Shown in pieces: positions 37,821 through 46,041 of a DNA stretch of 64,000 nucleotides. This DNA is from Catenulispora sp. MAP5-51 (GTDB lineage Bacteria; Actinomycetota; Actinomycetes; Streptomycetales; Catenulisporaceae): contig NZ_JBGCCH010000030.1 in assembly GCF_041261205.1 (NCBI RefSeq), forward strand, positions 61,326 to 125,325. The letters run 5' to 3'. Below the pieces are notes generated by a model, which saw only the letters and a program-made list of their open reading frames with translations, was not told where the DNA came from and made no database searches. Positions within the stretch are counted from its first letter, which is position 1. Each line of letters starts with the position of its first letter. Both the position numbers and the translations under genes were made by a program.

Positions 37821-38844
37821 GCGCCAGCGCCTCCTCGGCGTCGACCTTCCCGCCGTAGTCCCACACCGCCGCGCACATCGCCCGCAGCCCGTCGATCCGG
37901 TCGCCGTGGCCGTGCAGCACCACCTGCTCGGACACCACCGCGGCGCTCCAGCGCGCCGAGACGAAGTTCACGCCCTCGCGGGTCGGCGCGACGTGCGAGT
38001 TCAGCAGGCCGCGCAGGTCCTCGGCCAGGTAGCTCGGGCGGCGCTCCGGCGGGGCCGCGAGCAGGTCGCGGGCCGTGGTCACGCCGGTGAAGACCAGCAG
38101 GCTGTCGGTGTTGCCGCGGACCGCGCCCTCGATGTCGGTGTCCAGGCGGTCGCCCACGATCAGCGGCCGGGTGGCGCCCGAGCGCAGGATCGACTCGCGG
38201 TGCAGCGGCAGCTCCGGCTTGCCCGCGACCTGCGGGATCACGCCGGAGGCGGCGCCGACCGCGGCGACCAGCGTGCCGTTGCCGGGGGCGATGCCGCGGG
38301 AGGTGGGGACCGTGGTGTCGGTGTTGGTGGCGATCCAGGGCACGCCGCGGCGCACCGCGTAGGTGGCCTCGGCCAGGTCCTTCCAGCCCAGGTCCGGGGA
38401 GTAGCCCTGGACCACGATGTCGGGCATGTCGTCGGCGGAGGCCACCGGCTTCAGGCCCAGCTCGCGCACCGCCGCCATCAGCCCGTCGCCGCCGATCACC
38501 AGGACCCGGCCGCCCTCGCCGACGCAGGCCGTCGCCATCCGGGCCGCGGCCTGCGCCGAGGTCACCACCTCGCTGGCGGTGGCCGGGACGCCGAGCTCGT
38601 TGAGGTGCTCGGCGACGGCCTCCGGCGTGCGGGAGGCGTTGTTGGTCACGTAGGCGCGGCGCATGCCGCGGTCGTGCGCGGCCCGCAGCGCCTCGGCGGC
38701 GTGCGGCACCGCGTCCGCGCCGCGGTACACCACGCCGTCCAGGTCCAGCAGGGCCGTGTCGTACGCCTCGGCGAGCGGCTTCTGCGACGTCAGGAAGGGC
38801 ACGAGCCCGGCGCTGCCGGCGCCCTCGGTGGTCTCAGCGGTCAC
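37810..38844 (-). CDS. HAD-superfamily class IIA phosphatase
   Basis: 344 residues. DTALLDLDGVVYRG is HAD motif I with the nucleophile Asp; YVTNNASRTPEAVAEHL is motif II; GKPELPLHRESILRSG and LIVGDRLDTDIEGAVRGN are motifs III and IV. The class IIA cap lies between. Relatives (NagD, p-nitrophenylphosphatase family) dephosphorylate small metabolites. In many actinobacteria this gene lies in the same block as tlyA and nadK, as here. The extra C-terminal 60 residues (VNFVSARWSAAVVSEQVVLHGHGDRI) are typical of actinobacterial members. GTG start. Confidence 0.92.
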   Translation of the reverse strand: MTAETTEGAGSAGLVPFLTSQKPLAEAYDTALLDLDGVVYRGADAVPHAAEALRAAHDRGMRRAYVTNNASRTPEAVAEHLNELGVPATASEVVTSAQAAARMATACVGEGGRVLVIGGDGLMAAVRELGLKPVASADDMPDIVVQGYSPDLGWKDLAEATYAVRRGVPWIATNTDTTVPTSRGIAPGNGTLVAAVGAASGVIPQVAGKPELPLHRESILRSGATRPLIVGDRLDTDIEGAVRGNTDSLLVFTGVTTARDLLAAPPERRPSYLAEDLRGLLNSHVAPTREGVNFVSARWSAAVVSEQVVLHGHGDRIDGLRAMCAAVWDYGGKVDAEEALAQLQ

Positions 38845-38870
38845 ACCACTATCTGATCACATCCCGGTGC

Positions 38871-39317
38871 TCAGGTGTCGGCCAGCCCCTTCTTGCCGGT
38901 CTGTTCCCGCAAAGTGGACCTGGCAGCGCGCAGGGCGTTGGCATAGTGGCGGATTTCCGGCCGCATCGCGGCCGCGGCCGACAGGTGCTCGACGGCGACA
39001 TCCATCTGGCCGAGTTTGGCCGCGGCCAGGCCCCAGCCGAACTGCGCGTAGTCGTCGTCCGGGCTCACATGCGCCAGCTGCGCGAAGCTCTCCACGGCCT
39101 GCTCGTACAGGCCGCCGTCGAAGTGGGCGCGGGCCAGTGCCTCCAGCACCGGCGCGGAGTCGGGGGTCTTCAGCGCGACCTTGGTGAGCAGCTGCGCCGC
39201 GGCGGCCGGATCGCCGGCCTCCAGCAGCTGCACGCCTTGCCGGTACCAGTCAGCGGCCTCTCCGGTGGGCTCGCCGACACCGTCCTCGGCGTCGTACTCA
39301 CCGTATCGCTCAGACAT
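38871..39317 (-). CDS. Tetratricopeptide repeat protein
   Basis: 148 residues with about three TPR units: AADWYRQGVQLLEAGDPAAAAQLLTKVALKTP, APVLEALARAHFDGGLYEQAVESFAQLAHVSP and AQFGWGLAAAKLGQMDVAVEHLSAAAAMRPE. Probably a scaffold for protein interactions. It lies 26 bp upstream of the HAD gene on the same strand and is conserved in this neighbourhood in other actinobacteria. Confidence 0.88.
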   Translation of the reverse strand: MSERYGEYDAEDGVGEPTGEAADWYRQGVQLLEAGDPAAAAQLLTKVALKTPDSAPVLEALARAHFDGGLYEQAVESFAQLAHVSPDDDYAQFGWGLAAAKLGQMDVAVEHLSAAAAMRPEIRHYANALRAARSTLREQTGKKGLADT

Positions 39318-39492
39318 AAGATCCTCCGTCGTCCTCGGCTCCCGCTACCGGCTCCCCATCCGTGACACCTTGTTGCCGTCTTTCCTTTCCACCCTCCACC
39401 CACGTCATGCGCCCACCCGTCACCCACCGCCGCCCGTTAAGGAAACGCTACGCGCTGCTGTATTGAATTGCTCCGAACCGTACGATGCGTGC

Positions 39493-40764
39493 ATGGCACA
39501 CAACGATCCGCAGGCACTCAGAATCCTCCCCTTCCGGGGACTGCGGTTCGCGCCGGACCGGGTCTCCGACCCGTCGGCGGTCACTTCGCCACCGTACGAC
39601 ATGATCGGTCCGGATGAGGCCAGGCGGCTGGCCGACATCGAGGAGCACAACGTAGTGCGCCTGATCCTGGCCGCGCCCGAAGAGCTGGCCGGCGGGCCCG
39701 GCGCACCGGTGCGCTACCACCGCGCGGCCACGTCGCTGCGGTCGTGGATCGACGACGGGGTGCTGCGGCAGGACAGCGAGGCGGCGTTCTACGTGTACGA
39801 GCAGACCGGCCGCGGCGGACGGCAGCGCGGACTGATCGCTCTGGTAGAGCTCGACGATGCCGAGCCCGCCCCGGCCCACCGCGCGATCCTGCCGCACGAG
39901 GCCGTGACCGACTCGGTGGTCACCGACCGCCTGGCGCAGATGCGCGCCACCGACGCCCACATCGAGCCGATCCTGCTCACCTACGAGGGCGACCGCACCG
40001 TCTCGGACCTGCTGGACGGCGTCGCCGACCGGACCGAGCCGCTGACCGCGGCCATCACCGCCGACGGCACCGAGCACCGCCTGTGGGCCCTGACCGACCC
40101 GGCGGCCACCGCCCGCATCGCCGCCGACCTGCTCTGGCACCGCGCCCTGATCGCCGACGGCCACCACCGCCACGCCGCCTACCGCCGCCTGCGCGCCGAA
40201 CGCGGCGGCCCGGCGGCGTACGGCCTGGCCCTGCTGGTCGACACCAGCCGCTACCCGCTGAGCCTGCACGCGATCCACCGCGTCCTGCCGCACGTCCCCC
40301 TGAAGACGGCGGTCACGCAGGCCGGCAAGGTCTTCGCGGTCCGCGAGACCTCCGACCCGCACCACGCCCTGGACGCGATCCCCGCGGGCGAGCACGCCTT
40401 CGTCCTGTCGAACGGCACGACGCACTACCTGCTCACCGCCCCCGACCCGGCGGTCCTGGCCGAGACCGTCCCGGCCGACAAGCCGGCGGCCTGGCGCGCC
40501 CTGGACGCGACCGTGCTCCACCACGTCCTGGTCGAGGCGATCTGGCAGCTCCCGGACACCCCCGAGGAGGTCCGCTTCGACCACGACCCGGTCCACGCGG
40601 TCGCCGAGGCGGCGCGCATCGGCGGCACCGCCGTCCTGCTCCGCCCGACCACCGAGGACGTGGTGCGCCAGCTCGCCGGGGCCGGGGTGCTGATGCCGCG
40701 CAAGTCCACGGCGTTCGGCCCGAAGCCGGCGACGGGGCTGGTCATGCGGTTACTGGAGGAGTAG
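39493..40764 (+). CDS. DUF1015-family protein
   Basis: 423 residues. Family-typical segments: LRILPFRGLRFAPDRV, AVTSPPYDMIGPDE, HNVVRLILA, FYVYEQTGRGGRQRGLIALVEL, ILPHEAVTDSVVTDRLAQMRATDAHIEPILL, LIADGHHRHAAYRRL and the terminal ARIGGTAVLLRPTTEDVVRQLAGAGVLMPRKSTAFGPKPATGLVMR. The HGHH-like DGHHRH suggests metal or phosphate chemistry, but the family is not characterised. The 3' end overlaps the convergent DUF6807 gene by 23 bp. Confidence 0.9.
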   Translation: MAHNDPQALRILPFRGLRFAPDRVSDPSAVTSPPYDMIGPDEARRLADIEEHNVVRLILAAPEELAGGPGAPVRYHRAATSLRSWIDDGVLRQDSEAAFYVYEQTGRGGRQRGLIALVELDDAEPAPAHRAILPHEAVTDSVVTDRLAQMRATDAHIEPILLTYEGDRTVSDLLDGVADRTEPLTAAITADGTEHRLWALTDPAATARIAADLLWHRALIADGHHRHAAYRRLRAERGGPAAYGLALLVDTSRYPLSLHAIHRVLPHVPLKTAVTQAGKVFAVRETSDPHHALDAIPAGEHAFVLSNGTTHYLLTAPDPAVLAETVPADKPAAWRALDATVLHHVLVEAIWQLPDTPEEVRFDHDPVHAVAEAARIGGTAVLLRPTTEDVVRQLAGAGVLMPRKSTAFGPKPATGLVMRLLEE

Positions 40765-41665
40765 CTCCCCGATCGAGCAACTCCCCGATCCGCCCCCGCG
40801 ACCAGGCGCCGTCCGCAATCACCATCCGGTACCCCACCGCCAGCCGCTCCCCCGCCGCCAGCACCCGGGGCTGCCGGAACGCCAGCGACGGGTTCACCCC
40901 GGGGTAGTCCTCGCTGCGCACGAACCACTCGGGCGCCGCGCCGTCCGGGACGAACACCAGCGTGGCGAAGCCGTCACGCTCGTCGAACTCCCCGATGTAC
41001 GCCAGCCACCTCGCGCGCTCCCCCATCAGCGCCTCGGCGCCTTCCAAGCCGTTCGCGGCCAGCACCCGGCCGCCGGTGAACGACCGGGGCCCGCGCCAGA
41101 AGAAGCCGCAGTAGCCGGCCCGGTCGCGGCCGAGCACCGTCGGGCTCTTGAACGCCACCGGGCCGGCGCCGAACGTTCGCAGTTCGCTGCGGAACTCCAA
41201 CGTCCAGCAGCCCGCCTCGGGATCCACGGAGCGGACCGCGAACGTCCGCCGCTCGGCCAGGACCGGGGCTCCATCGGCGCCGATCCACGCCAGCTCTGCG
41301 GCGACCGTGCCGTCGGGAAGCACCTCGAAGGAGTTCGTGGCGATCCGGCCGACGTCGCCGAGGTCGACGTAGCCACGGCCGTCGACGTAGCTCGGGCCGC
41401 CCCAAAAGTTGGAGCCCGCCACATACGGCACCGCCATGGTCAGGCCTTTGTGCCACCGGTGGTCGTACGGACGGTGCCCGGTCACCACACCTCCGGCCAG
41501 TGTCCGTATCGGATGGAGATACGGGGCGCGGCACTCGCGGGCCGGGATCGCCTCGTCGGCGAACCGGGCACGCAGCACCTCCACCGCGCCCACACGGACG
41601 CTGACCTCGTCGCCGTTCGCGCTCACGACAGGTGCGGCCCGTAATCCGGAATCCGAGGCGGTCAC
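40742..41665 (-). CDS. DUF6807 (PmoA-like) family protein
   Basis: 307 residues. Characteristic block: CRAPYLHPIRTLAGGVVTGHRPYDHRWHKGLTMAVPYV, then NFWGGPSYVDGRGYVDLGDVG and later CGFFWRGPRSFTGG. The family name comes from a methane-oxygenase annotation, but members usually occur with sugar dehydrogenases and are probably beta-sandwich carbohydrate proteins. It is divergent from a Gfo/Idh/MocA gene and shares its operator region, supporting a sugar role. Cytoplasmic: no signal peptide. Confidence 0.82.
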   Translation of the reverse strand: MTASDSGLRAAPVVSANGDEVSVRVGAVEVLRARFADEAIPARECRAPYLHPIRTLAGGVVTGHRPYDHRWHKGLTMAVPYVAGSNFWGGPSYVDGRGYVDLGDVGRIATNSFEVLPDGTVAAELAWIGADGAPVLAERRTFAVRSVDPEAGCWTLEFRSELRTFGAGPVAFKSPTVLGRDRAGYCGFFWRGPRSFTGGRVLAANGLEGAEALMGERARWLAYIGEFDERDGFATLVFVPDGAAPEWFVRSEDYPGVNPSLAFRQPRVLAAGERLAVGYRMVIADGAWSRGRIGELLDRGATPPVTA

Positions 41666-41693
41666 TGGCCCTCCCGGCTTTGCTAGCCTTCCT

Positions 41694-41709
41694 GTGACCG
41701 TTCACGAGA
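41694..41709. promoter_or_regulatory. LacI-type operator in the DUF6807 / Gfo-Idh divergent promoter
   Basis: TGTGACCGTTCACGAG, centred on the near-palindrome GTGACCGTTCAC with the central CG typical of LacI-family sites. The identical 16 bases occur at 45433-45448 directly upstream of the LacI gene. The site lies 28 bp before the DUF6807 start and 35 bp before the dehydrogenase start. Confidence 0.72.
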
Positions 41710-41744
41710 ACGATCCGCGACAGATCCTCAACGGAGGTGGTCCC

Positions 41745-42965
41745 GTGCGTCAACCCCCGGCCGTCGCCCCGAAGGTCGCACCGAAAGCCACCCCGACCGT
41801 CGCCCTGGTCGGCGTCCACGGCCACGGCCGGTGGCACGCGCAACGCATCGCCGAGCTCGAACGGGCCGGCCGACTACGGCTGACAGCGGTGGCCGACCCG
41901 CATCCGCCCGAGCCCGGCACCATCCCGGACGGAGTCGCCCGCCACGCGACCCTCGACGAGCTGCTGGCCACCACGCCCCCGGACATCACGCTCATCGCCA
42001 CACCCGCCCCCACGCACTTCGCCCTGGCCGAAGCCGCCCTGCGCGCCGGCTCCGACGTCCTGCTGGAGAAGCCGCCGGTCACCGGCCTGGCCGAGCTCGC
42101 GGCCCTGCGCACGACCGCGGCCGAGACCGGCCGGATCGTGCAGGTCGGCTTCCAGTCGCTGGGCTCGGCCGCGCTGCCGGCGCTGCGCACGCTGATCGCG
42201 GACGGCACGATCGGCGAGGTCACCGGCATCGGGGCGGCCGGGGCCTGGTGTCGGCCCGAGACGTACTGGCAGCGCGCGCCGTGGGCCGGGAAGCGCTGGA
42301 TGAACGGGGTGCCGGCGCTGGACGGCGCGCTGACCAACCCGTTCGCGCACGCGGTCGTCACCGCGCTGGCCGTCCTCGGCAAGGACGCGATGACGCAGGT
42401 CCCCGAGCGGACGCAGTTGGAGCTGTTCCACGCGAACCCCGTCGAGGCCGACGACACCTCCGCGGTCCGGATCGAACTGCCGGGCGCGCCGCCGATCGTG
42501 GTCGCGGTTTCGGTCTGCGCCCCGAAGGCCTCCGAGATCGATCCGTGGGTGCGGGTCCAGGGCACCGAGGGCGAGGCGGTTTTCCACTACACCGCCGGTC
42601 AGCTGACCGTCTCCCGTTCTACCTCTGGTGTGAGCACCGGCGTTGAGGAACTGAGCAAGACGGAACTGAACAAGACCTTCCCCGAGGCCGATCTGCTGGC
42701 GAACCTCCTGGACCACCGCGAGCGCCCCGACGAGGTGCCGCTGATGGTCCCGCTGGAGGACACCGTCGGCTTCACAGCCGTGCTGGAGGCCGTGCGGGAC
42801 GCGCCCGAGCCCCGTGCGATCCCCGCGGAGTACGTCTCGTTCGAGCACTCGGAGGTAGGACGGGCGAGAACACTGGCCGGCGTCGTCGAACTCGTGCAGG
42901 CCTGCGCACGGGATCGACTGCTGTTCTCCGAAGCCGGTGCCCCTTGGGCACTTCCCGATCACTGA
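41745..42965 (+). CDS. Gfo/Idh/MocA-family oxidoreductase
   Basis: 406 residues. TVALVGVHGHGRWHAQRIAEL is the NAD(P)-binding Rossmann start; TLIATPAPTHFALAEAALRAGSDVLLEKPPVTGLAEL contains the EKP catalytic lysine; RIVQVGFQSLGS follows. The C-terminal domain has RKRWMNGVPALDGALTNPFAHAV-like sequence. Acts on a sugar or inositol derivative. GTG 41745 has a GGAGG ribosome site 7-8 bp upstream. Divergent from the DUF6807 gene and likely repressed by the LacI protein encoded at 44366-45418. Confidence 0.88.
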   Translation: MRQPPAVAPKVAPKATPTVALVGVHGHGRWHAQRIAELERAGRLRLTAVADPHPPEPGTIPDGVARHATLDELLATTPPDITLIATPAPTHFALAEAALRAGSDVLLEKPPVTGLAELAALRTTAAETGRIVQVGFQSLGSAALPALRTLIADGTIGEVTGIGAAGAWCRPETYWQRAPWAGKRWMNGVPALDGALTNPFAHAVVTALAVLGKDAMTQVPERTQLELFHANPVEADDTSAVRIELPGAPPIVVAVSVCAPKASEIDPWVRVQGTEGEAVFHYTAGQLTVSRSTSGVSTGVEELSKTELNKTFPEADLLANLLDHRERPDEVPLMVPLEDTVGFTAVLEAVRDAPEPRAIPAEYVSFEHSEVGRARTLAGVVELVQACARDRLLFSEAGAPWALPDH

Positions 42966-43008
42966 ACGGACACCTCGCGGTCGGCGGCCTGCGCTAGGGT
43001 CGCCGGCC

Positions 43009-44205
43009 ATGGGAATAGCCGAAAGACTGTTCGGGTCGGCCCGCGACCGGTTCGGCAAAGAGGTCGCGGCCCGGGTCAGAGCGGTGGACTCCGTGGCGTG
43101 CGCGGACTACGACCCGGAGAAGTTCCAGGTGGTGTATCAGGGGGCTCAGGGCGGCGAGCCGGCGGTCATCAACCTGGAGACGGTCTTCCGCGAGAGCCAG
43201 GGCGCCCCGGCCGCGGTGCGCAAGGCCGCCATCGGCCGGCTGGTCGACGTCGCCGCGCTGCCGCCGACGCCGGACGACTGGGCCGACGTGCAGCCCGCGG
43301 TACGCCCCGTCCTCCGTCCGATCCCGGCCGACCCGAAGTTCGACATCGTCAGCCGACCCGCCGGGCCCTACCTGGCGGAGATGCTGGTCGTCGACACCCC
43401 CTCGGCGATGCGCTACGCCGGCTGCGCGGACCTGGCGCGCTGGGGCGTCAGCGCCGAGGAGGCGTTCGACGCCGCGCACCGGAACATGGCCCGCACGGTC
43501 ACCACGTCCCTGGACGAAGCACGCCGCCGCGAGGGCAGCACCGAGCCGACCCGCCTGACCGACAACGGCGACGCCTACCTGACTTCCCTGCCGCTGGTCC
43601 AGGGCTGGCTGGCGACCGTACAGCGCATCGCCGGCGCCCGCCCCCTGGCCTTCCCGGTCAGCAACAACACCCTGCTGCTGGCCTACGAGACCGACGACGC
43701 CGAGGCCCTGACCAAGGCCTTCGAGGTGGCCGAGCGCGAATGGCGCGAGGCCGCGCGCCCGATCAGCCCGGCCCCGCTGACCGTCGACGAGGACGGCACG
43801 GTGGTCCTGTACCAGGCCCCGAAGGAGCACCGAGCCCACGCGGCGGTCAAGCACGCGCAGATCCTGCTCGCCATGGACGCCTACGGCCCGCAGACGGAGT
43901 ACCTGCGCGGCATCGCAGGCTCCGGCGACCCCTTCCCGGCCGCTCTGAAGGGCTTCCGCGACCCGTCCGGCGCCGAGGTCACGGCCGCCTCCTGGGCCGA
44001 CGACGACACCTCGCTGCTGCCGGAGGCGGACCTGGTCGCGTTCCCGAAGCGCGAGCAGGAGATGCTGATGGTGCCCTGGTCAGTGGTCGTCGAGGAGGCG
44101 GGACTGACGCCCGCCGAGGGGTACCACCCGACGCGGTACCAGGTCGGCGGCTGGCCGGACGACGACGTGATGGAGCGCATCGCGAAGCTGGCCGCGGAGG
44201 CTTGA
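43009..44205 (+). CDS. DUF1444-like conserved protein
   Basis: 398 residues, cytoplasmic. AERLFGSARDRFGKEVAARVRAVDSV, LVDVAALPPTPDDWADVQPAVRPVLRPIP, PAGPYLAEMLVVDTPSAMRYAGCADLARWGVSAEEAFDAAHRNM and LAFPVSNNTLLLAY fit a DUF1444-like architecture, though I am not certain of the family. No catalytic motif is recognisable. It lies between the Gfo/Idh gene (same strand, 43 bp gap) and the convergent LacI gene, so it may be part of the same transcription unit. Confidence 0.72.
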   Translation: MGIAERLFGSARDRFGKEVAARVRAVDSVACADYDPEKFQVVYQGAQGGEPAVINLETVFRESQGAPAAVRKAAIGRLVDVAALPPTPDDWADVQPAVRPVLRPIPADPKFDIVSRPAGPYLAEMLVVDTPSAMRYAGCADLARWGVSAEEAFDAAHRNMARTVTTSLDEARRREGSTEPTRLTDNGDAYLTSLPLVQGWLATVQRIAGARPLAFPVSNNTLLLAYETDDAEALTKAFEVAEREWREAARPISPAPLTVDEDGTVVLYQAPKEHRAHAAVKHAQILLAMDAYGPQTEYLRGIAGSGDPFPAALKGFRDPSGAEVTAASWADDDTSLLPEADLVAFPKREQEMLMVPWSVVVEEAGLTPAEGYHPTRYQVGGWPDDDVMERIAKLAAEA

Positions 44206-44309
44206 GAACGCCGGCTCGGGATATGCGGTGCGGCCGGGGCGGGCCGGCACCGCGCAGGTAGCACCGGCAGCCATCCGGTCAGCCAGAAATACCGGCTACC
44301 GGCTACCGG

Positions 44310-44371
44310 CCCGCCGCCCAGCCCGTGCCTGTCCCTACTCCCCGCCACCCAGCCCGCGCCTGTCCCTACTC
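44310..44371. repeat. 31-bp tandem repeat carrying iterated TAG at the end of the LacI gene
   Basis: Two copies of a 31-bp unit (44310-44340, 44341-44371) differ at two positions. Read on the minus strand each contains GAGTAGGGACAGGC; the TAG in the first transcribed copy is the LacI stop, and the second copy repeats it 31 bp later in another frame. A further triple CCGGTAG follows at 44290-44310. Confidence 0.78.
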
Positions 44372-45418
44372 CCGCCGCACCGGCGCCGTCGACTCCCGCA
44401 CGACCAGCTGGCTCGGCAACACCGCCGGCACCGGCGCCACCTTCGTCCCGCGCAGCATCCCGATCAACGTCCGGGCGGCGCGCTGGCCGAGCTCGGAGCT
44501 GAAGATGCGCACCGTGGTCAGCGACGGCGTCAGAAGCGCGGCGGTCGGGGTGTCGTCGAAGCCGACGACCGACACCTCGCGCGGGACCGAGATGCCGCGT
44601 TCGCGCAGCAGCCGCATCGCGCCGATGGCCATGGCGTCGTTGAAGGCCAGGACCGCGGTCGGCGGGTCGGGGCGGTCGAACAGGGTCTGGGCGGCCCGGT
44701 GGCCGGATTCCAGGGAGAACTCGCCGGCGGCGATCAGGTCCTCCTCCAGCGGCACGCCGGCGTCCGCAGCCGCCCTGCGGCATCCGCGCAGGCGCGCCCG
44801 CTGGGCCAGGTTGGTCGGGTTGGTCGGGCTGCCGCCGGCGATCAGGGCGATGCGGCGGTGACCCAGGGCCAGCAGGTGCTGGGTCGCGCCGTAGGCGCCG
44901 CTTTCGTCGTCGGGCCGGACCGAGGGGACGGCCAGGGCCACGTGCCCGATGGCCACCACCGGGTAGCCGGCCTCGACCAGCAGCCCGATGCCCTCGTCGC
45001 CCATGCCGGCCTCGACGATGACGCCGTCCACCGCGCGGCGGCGCACCAGGCGGCGGTGCGCGGACAGCTCCAGGTCCTCAGCGTCGGGGCTGGAGATCAG
45101 CACGCTGAAGTCGTTCTCGGCGGCCACCCGGTCCACGCCGCCGACGGTCTGCACGAAGTGCGCGTTCGCGAAGGTCACCTCGACCGGGAACGGCAGCACC
45201 AGGCCGATCGTGTCGGTGCGGGCACGGGCCAGCGCGCGGGCGGCGAGGCTGGGCCGGTAGTTGAGCTCGCGCATCGCGGCCAGGACGCGCTCGCGGGTCT
45301 CCGGGGCGACGCCGCCGGCGTCGTTGATGACCCGCGAGACCGTCTGGTAGGACACGCCGGCCCGGTCGGCGACGTGCCGCATGGTGGTCTGTCCCGTGGA
45401 TTTCATGTCGGCGTTCAC
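44366..45418 (-). CDS. LacI-family transcriptional regulator of the DUF6807/Gfo-Idh locus
   Basis: 350 residues. TMRHVADRAGVSYQTVSRVINDAGGVAPETRERVLAAMRELNYRPSLAARAL is the helix-turn-helix and hinge with the minor-groove Leu-Ala pair. The effector domain has IGLVLPFPVEVTF, GVIVEAGMGDEG, HLLALGHRRIALIAGG and VLAFNDAMAIGAMRLL. The start is GTG 45418 or ATG 45406. A 16-bp site identical to that in the divergent sugar-gene promoter lies 15 bp upstream, pointing to autoregulation plus control of those genes. Confidence 0.9.
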   Translation of the reverse strand: MNADMKSTGQTTMRHVADRAGVSYQTVSRVINDAGGVAPETRERVLAAMRELNYRPSLAARALARARTDTIGLVLPFPVEVTFANAHFVQTVGGVDRVAAENDFSVLISSPDAEDLELSAHRRLVRRRAVDGVIVEAGMGDEGIGLLVEAGYPVVAIGHVALAVPSVRPDDESGAYGATQHLLALGHRRIALIAGGSPTNPTNLAQRARLRGCRRAAADAGVPLEEDLIAAGEFSLESGHRAAQTLFDRPDPPTAVLAFNDAMAIGAMRLLRERGISVPREVSVVGFDDTPTAALLTPSLTTVRIFSSELGQRAARTLIGMLRGTKVAPVPAVLPSQLVVRESTAPVRRE

Positions 45419-45432
45419 GCTAGCGCACGAAC

Positions 45433-45448
45433 ATGTGACCGTTCACGA
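45433..45448. promoter_or_regulatory. LacI autoregulatory operator
   Basis: TGTGACCGTTCACGAG, identical over 16 bases to 41694-41709. It overlaps the expected promoter of the LacI gene (start at 45418). The core GTGACCGTTCAC is a near-perfect inverted repeat around CG. Confidence 0.72.
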
Positions 45449-45471
45449 GGCGCCACACCACCGCCCGGCAA

Positions 45472-45903
45472 TCACTCCTCCACGACAGTCCCGCCCCACT
45501 CGGCCGGATCCACATCCCGCACGCTCTCGCAGAACTCCCACCGATGGCCGGCCAGGTCGTCGACCGTGAACTGCAACTCCCCGAACGGCTGCTCGGCCAG
45601 GTCCCCGACGATCGAGGCACCGTGCGACTTCACCCGCTCGTACTGCGCCCGCACGTCCTCGACCCGGACCTTCAACAGATGGGTCTCAACACCGGCCTGC
45701 GGCGCCGTACGAGCTCCGCGCACGTCGGCGATGATGACGGCCCCGTCCTCCCCGATGCGCATCTGCGACCGGTGGTCCTCACCGATCCGGATGCGCTCGG
45801 CGAACCCGAAGACCTCCGTCAGCCACTCCACGGCGGCCCGGACGTCCGGATACACCAGCACCGGGATGACGGTCGCAGACGGGATCGAGCGATTTGTCTT
45901 CAC
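45472..45903 (-). CDS. VOC-superfamily (glyoxalase/bleomycin resistance-like) protein
   Basis: 143 residues. Paired beta-alpha-beta-beta-beta modules: VIPVLVYPDVRAAVEWLTEVFGFAERIRIGEDHRSQMRIG and HLLKVRVEDVRAQYERVKSHGASIVGDLAEQPFGELQFTVDDLAGHRWEFCESV. This resembles YcgJ/PhnB-like VOC proteins with a cupped active site; the metal ligands are not obvious. Substrate unknown. It is on the same strand as, and upstream of, the LacI gene but separated by the operator. Confidence 0.85.
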   Translation of the reverse strand: MKTNRSIPSATVIPVLVYPDVRAAVEWLTEVFGFAERIRIGEDHRSQMRIGEDGAVIIADVRGARTAPQAGVETHLLKVRVEDVRAQYERVKSHGASIVGDLAEQPFGELQFTVDDLAGHRWEFCESVRDVDPAEWGGTVVEE

Positions 45904-45972
45904 GGGCTCACGCTAACCGCGCCCACTGACAAACGCGCGGCCAAGCACGCAGCCAAACACCCGGCCAAACGC

Positions 45973-46018
45973 GCGGCCGGTGCGGGCGACCCCTGTAGAA
46001 GTCGCCCGCACCGGCCGC
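45973..46018 (-). terminator. Long perfect hairpin after the GH3 gene
   Basis: An 18-bp perfect inverted repeat (GCGGCCGGTGCGGGCGAC and its complement) with a 10-base loop CCCTGTAGAA, starting 18 bp beyond the GH3 stop. It has no U-tract, as is common for actinobacterial terminators. It may also serve the opposite direction. Confidence 0.7.
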
Positions 46019-46020
46019 TG

Positions 46021-46041
46021 GCTACCTGCTACCTGCTACCG
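46021..46041. repeat. 7-bp tandem repeat carrying three TAG codons at the end of the GH3 gene
   Basis: On the minus strand the gene ends GGTCGGTAG and continues CAGGTAGCAGGTAGC. TAG therefore occurs three times with 7-bp spacing (ends at 46036, 46029 and 46022), covering all three reading frames. Confidence 0.65.

Noticed and set aside
39460..39490. TTGAAT...TACGAT as a sigma-70 promoter for the DUF1015 gene
   Set aside because: The spacing is about 12 bp, too short for a -35/-10 pair.
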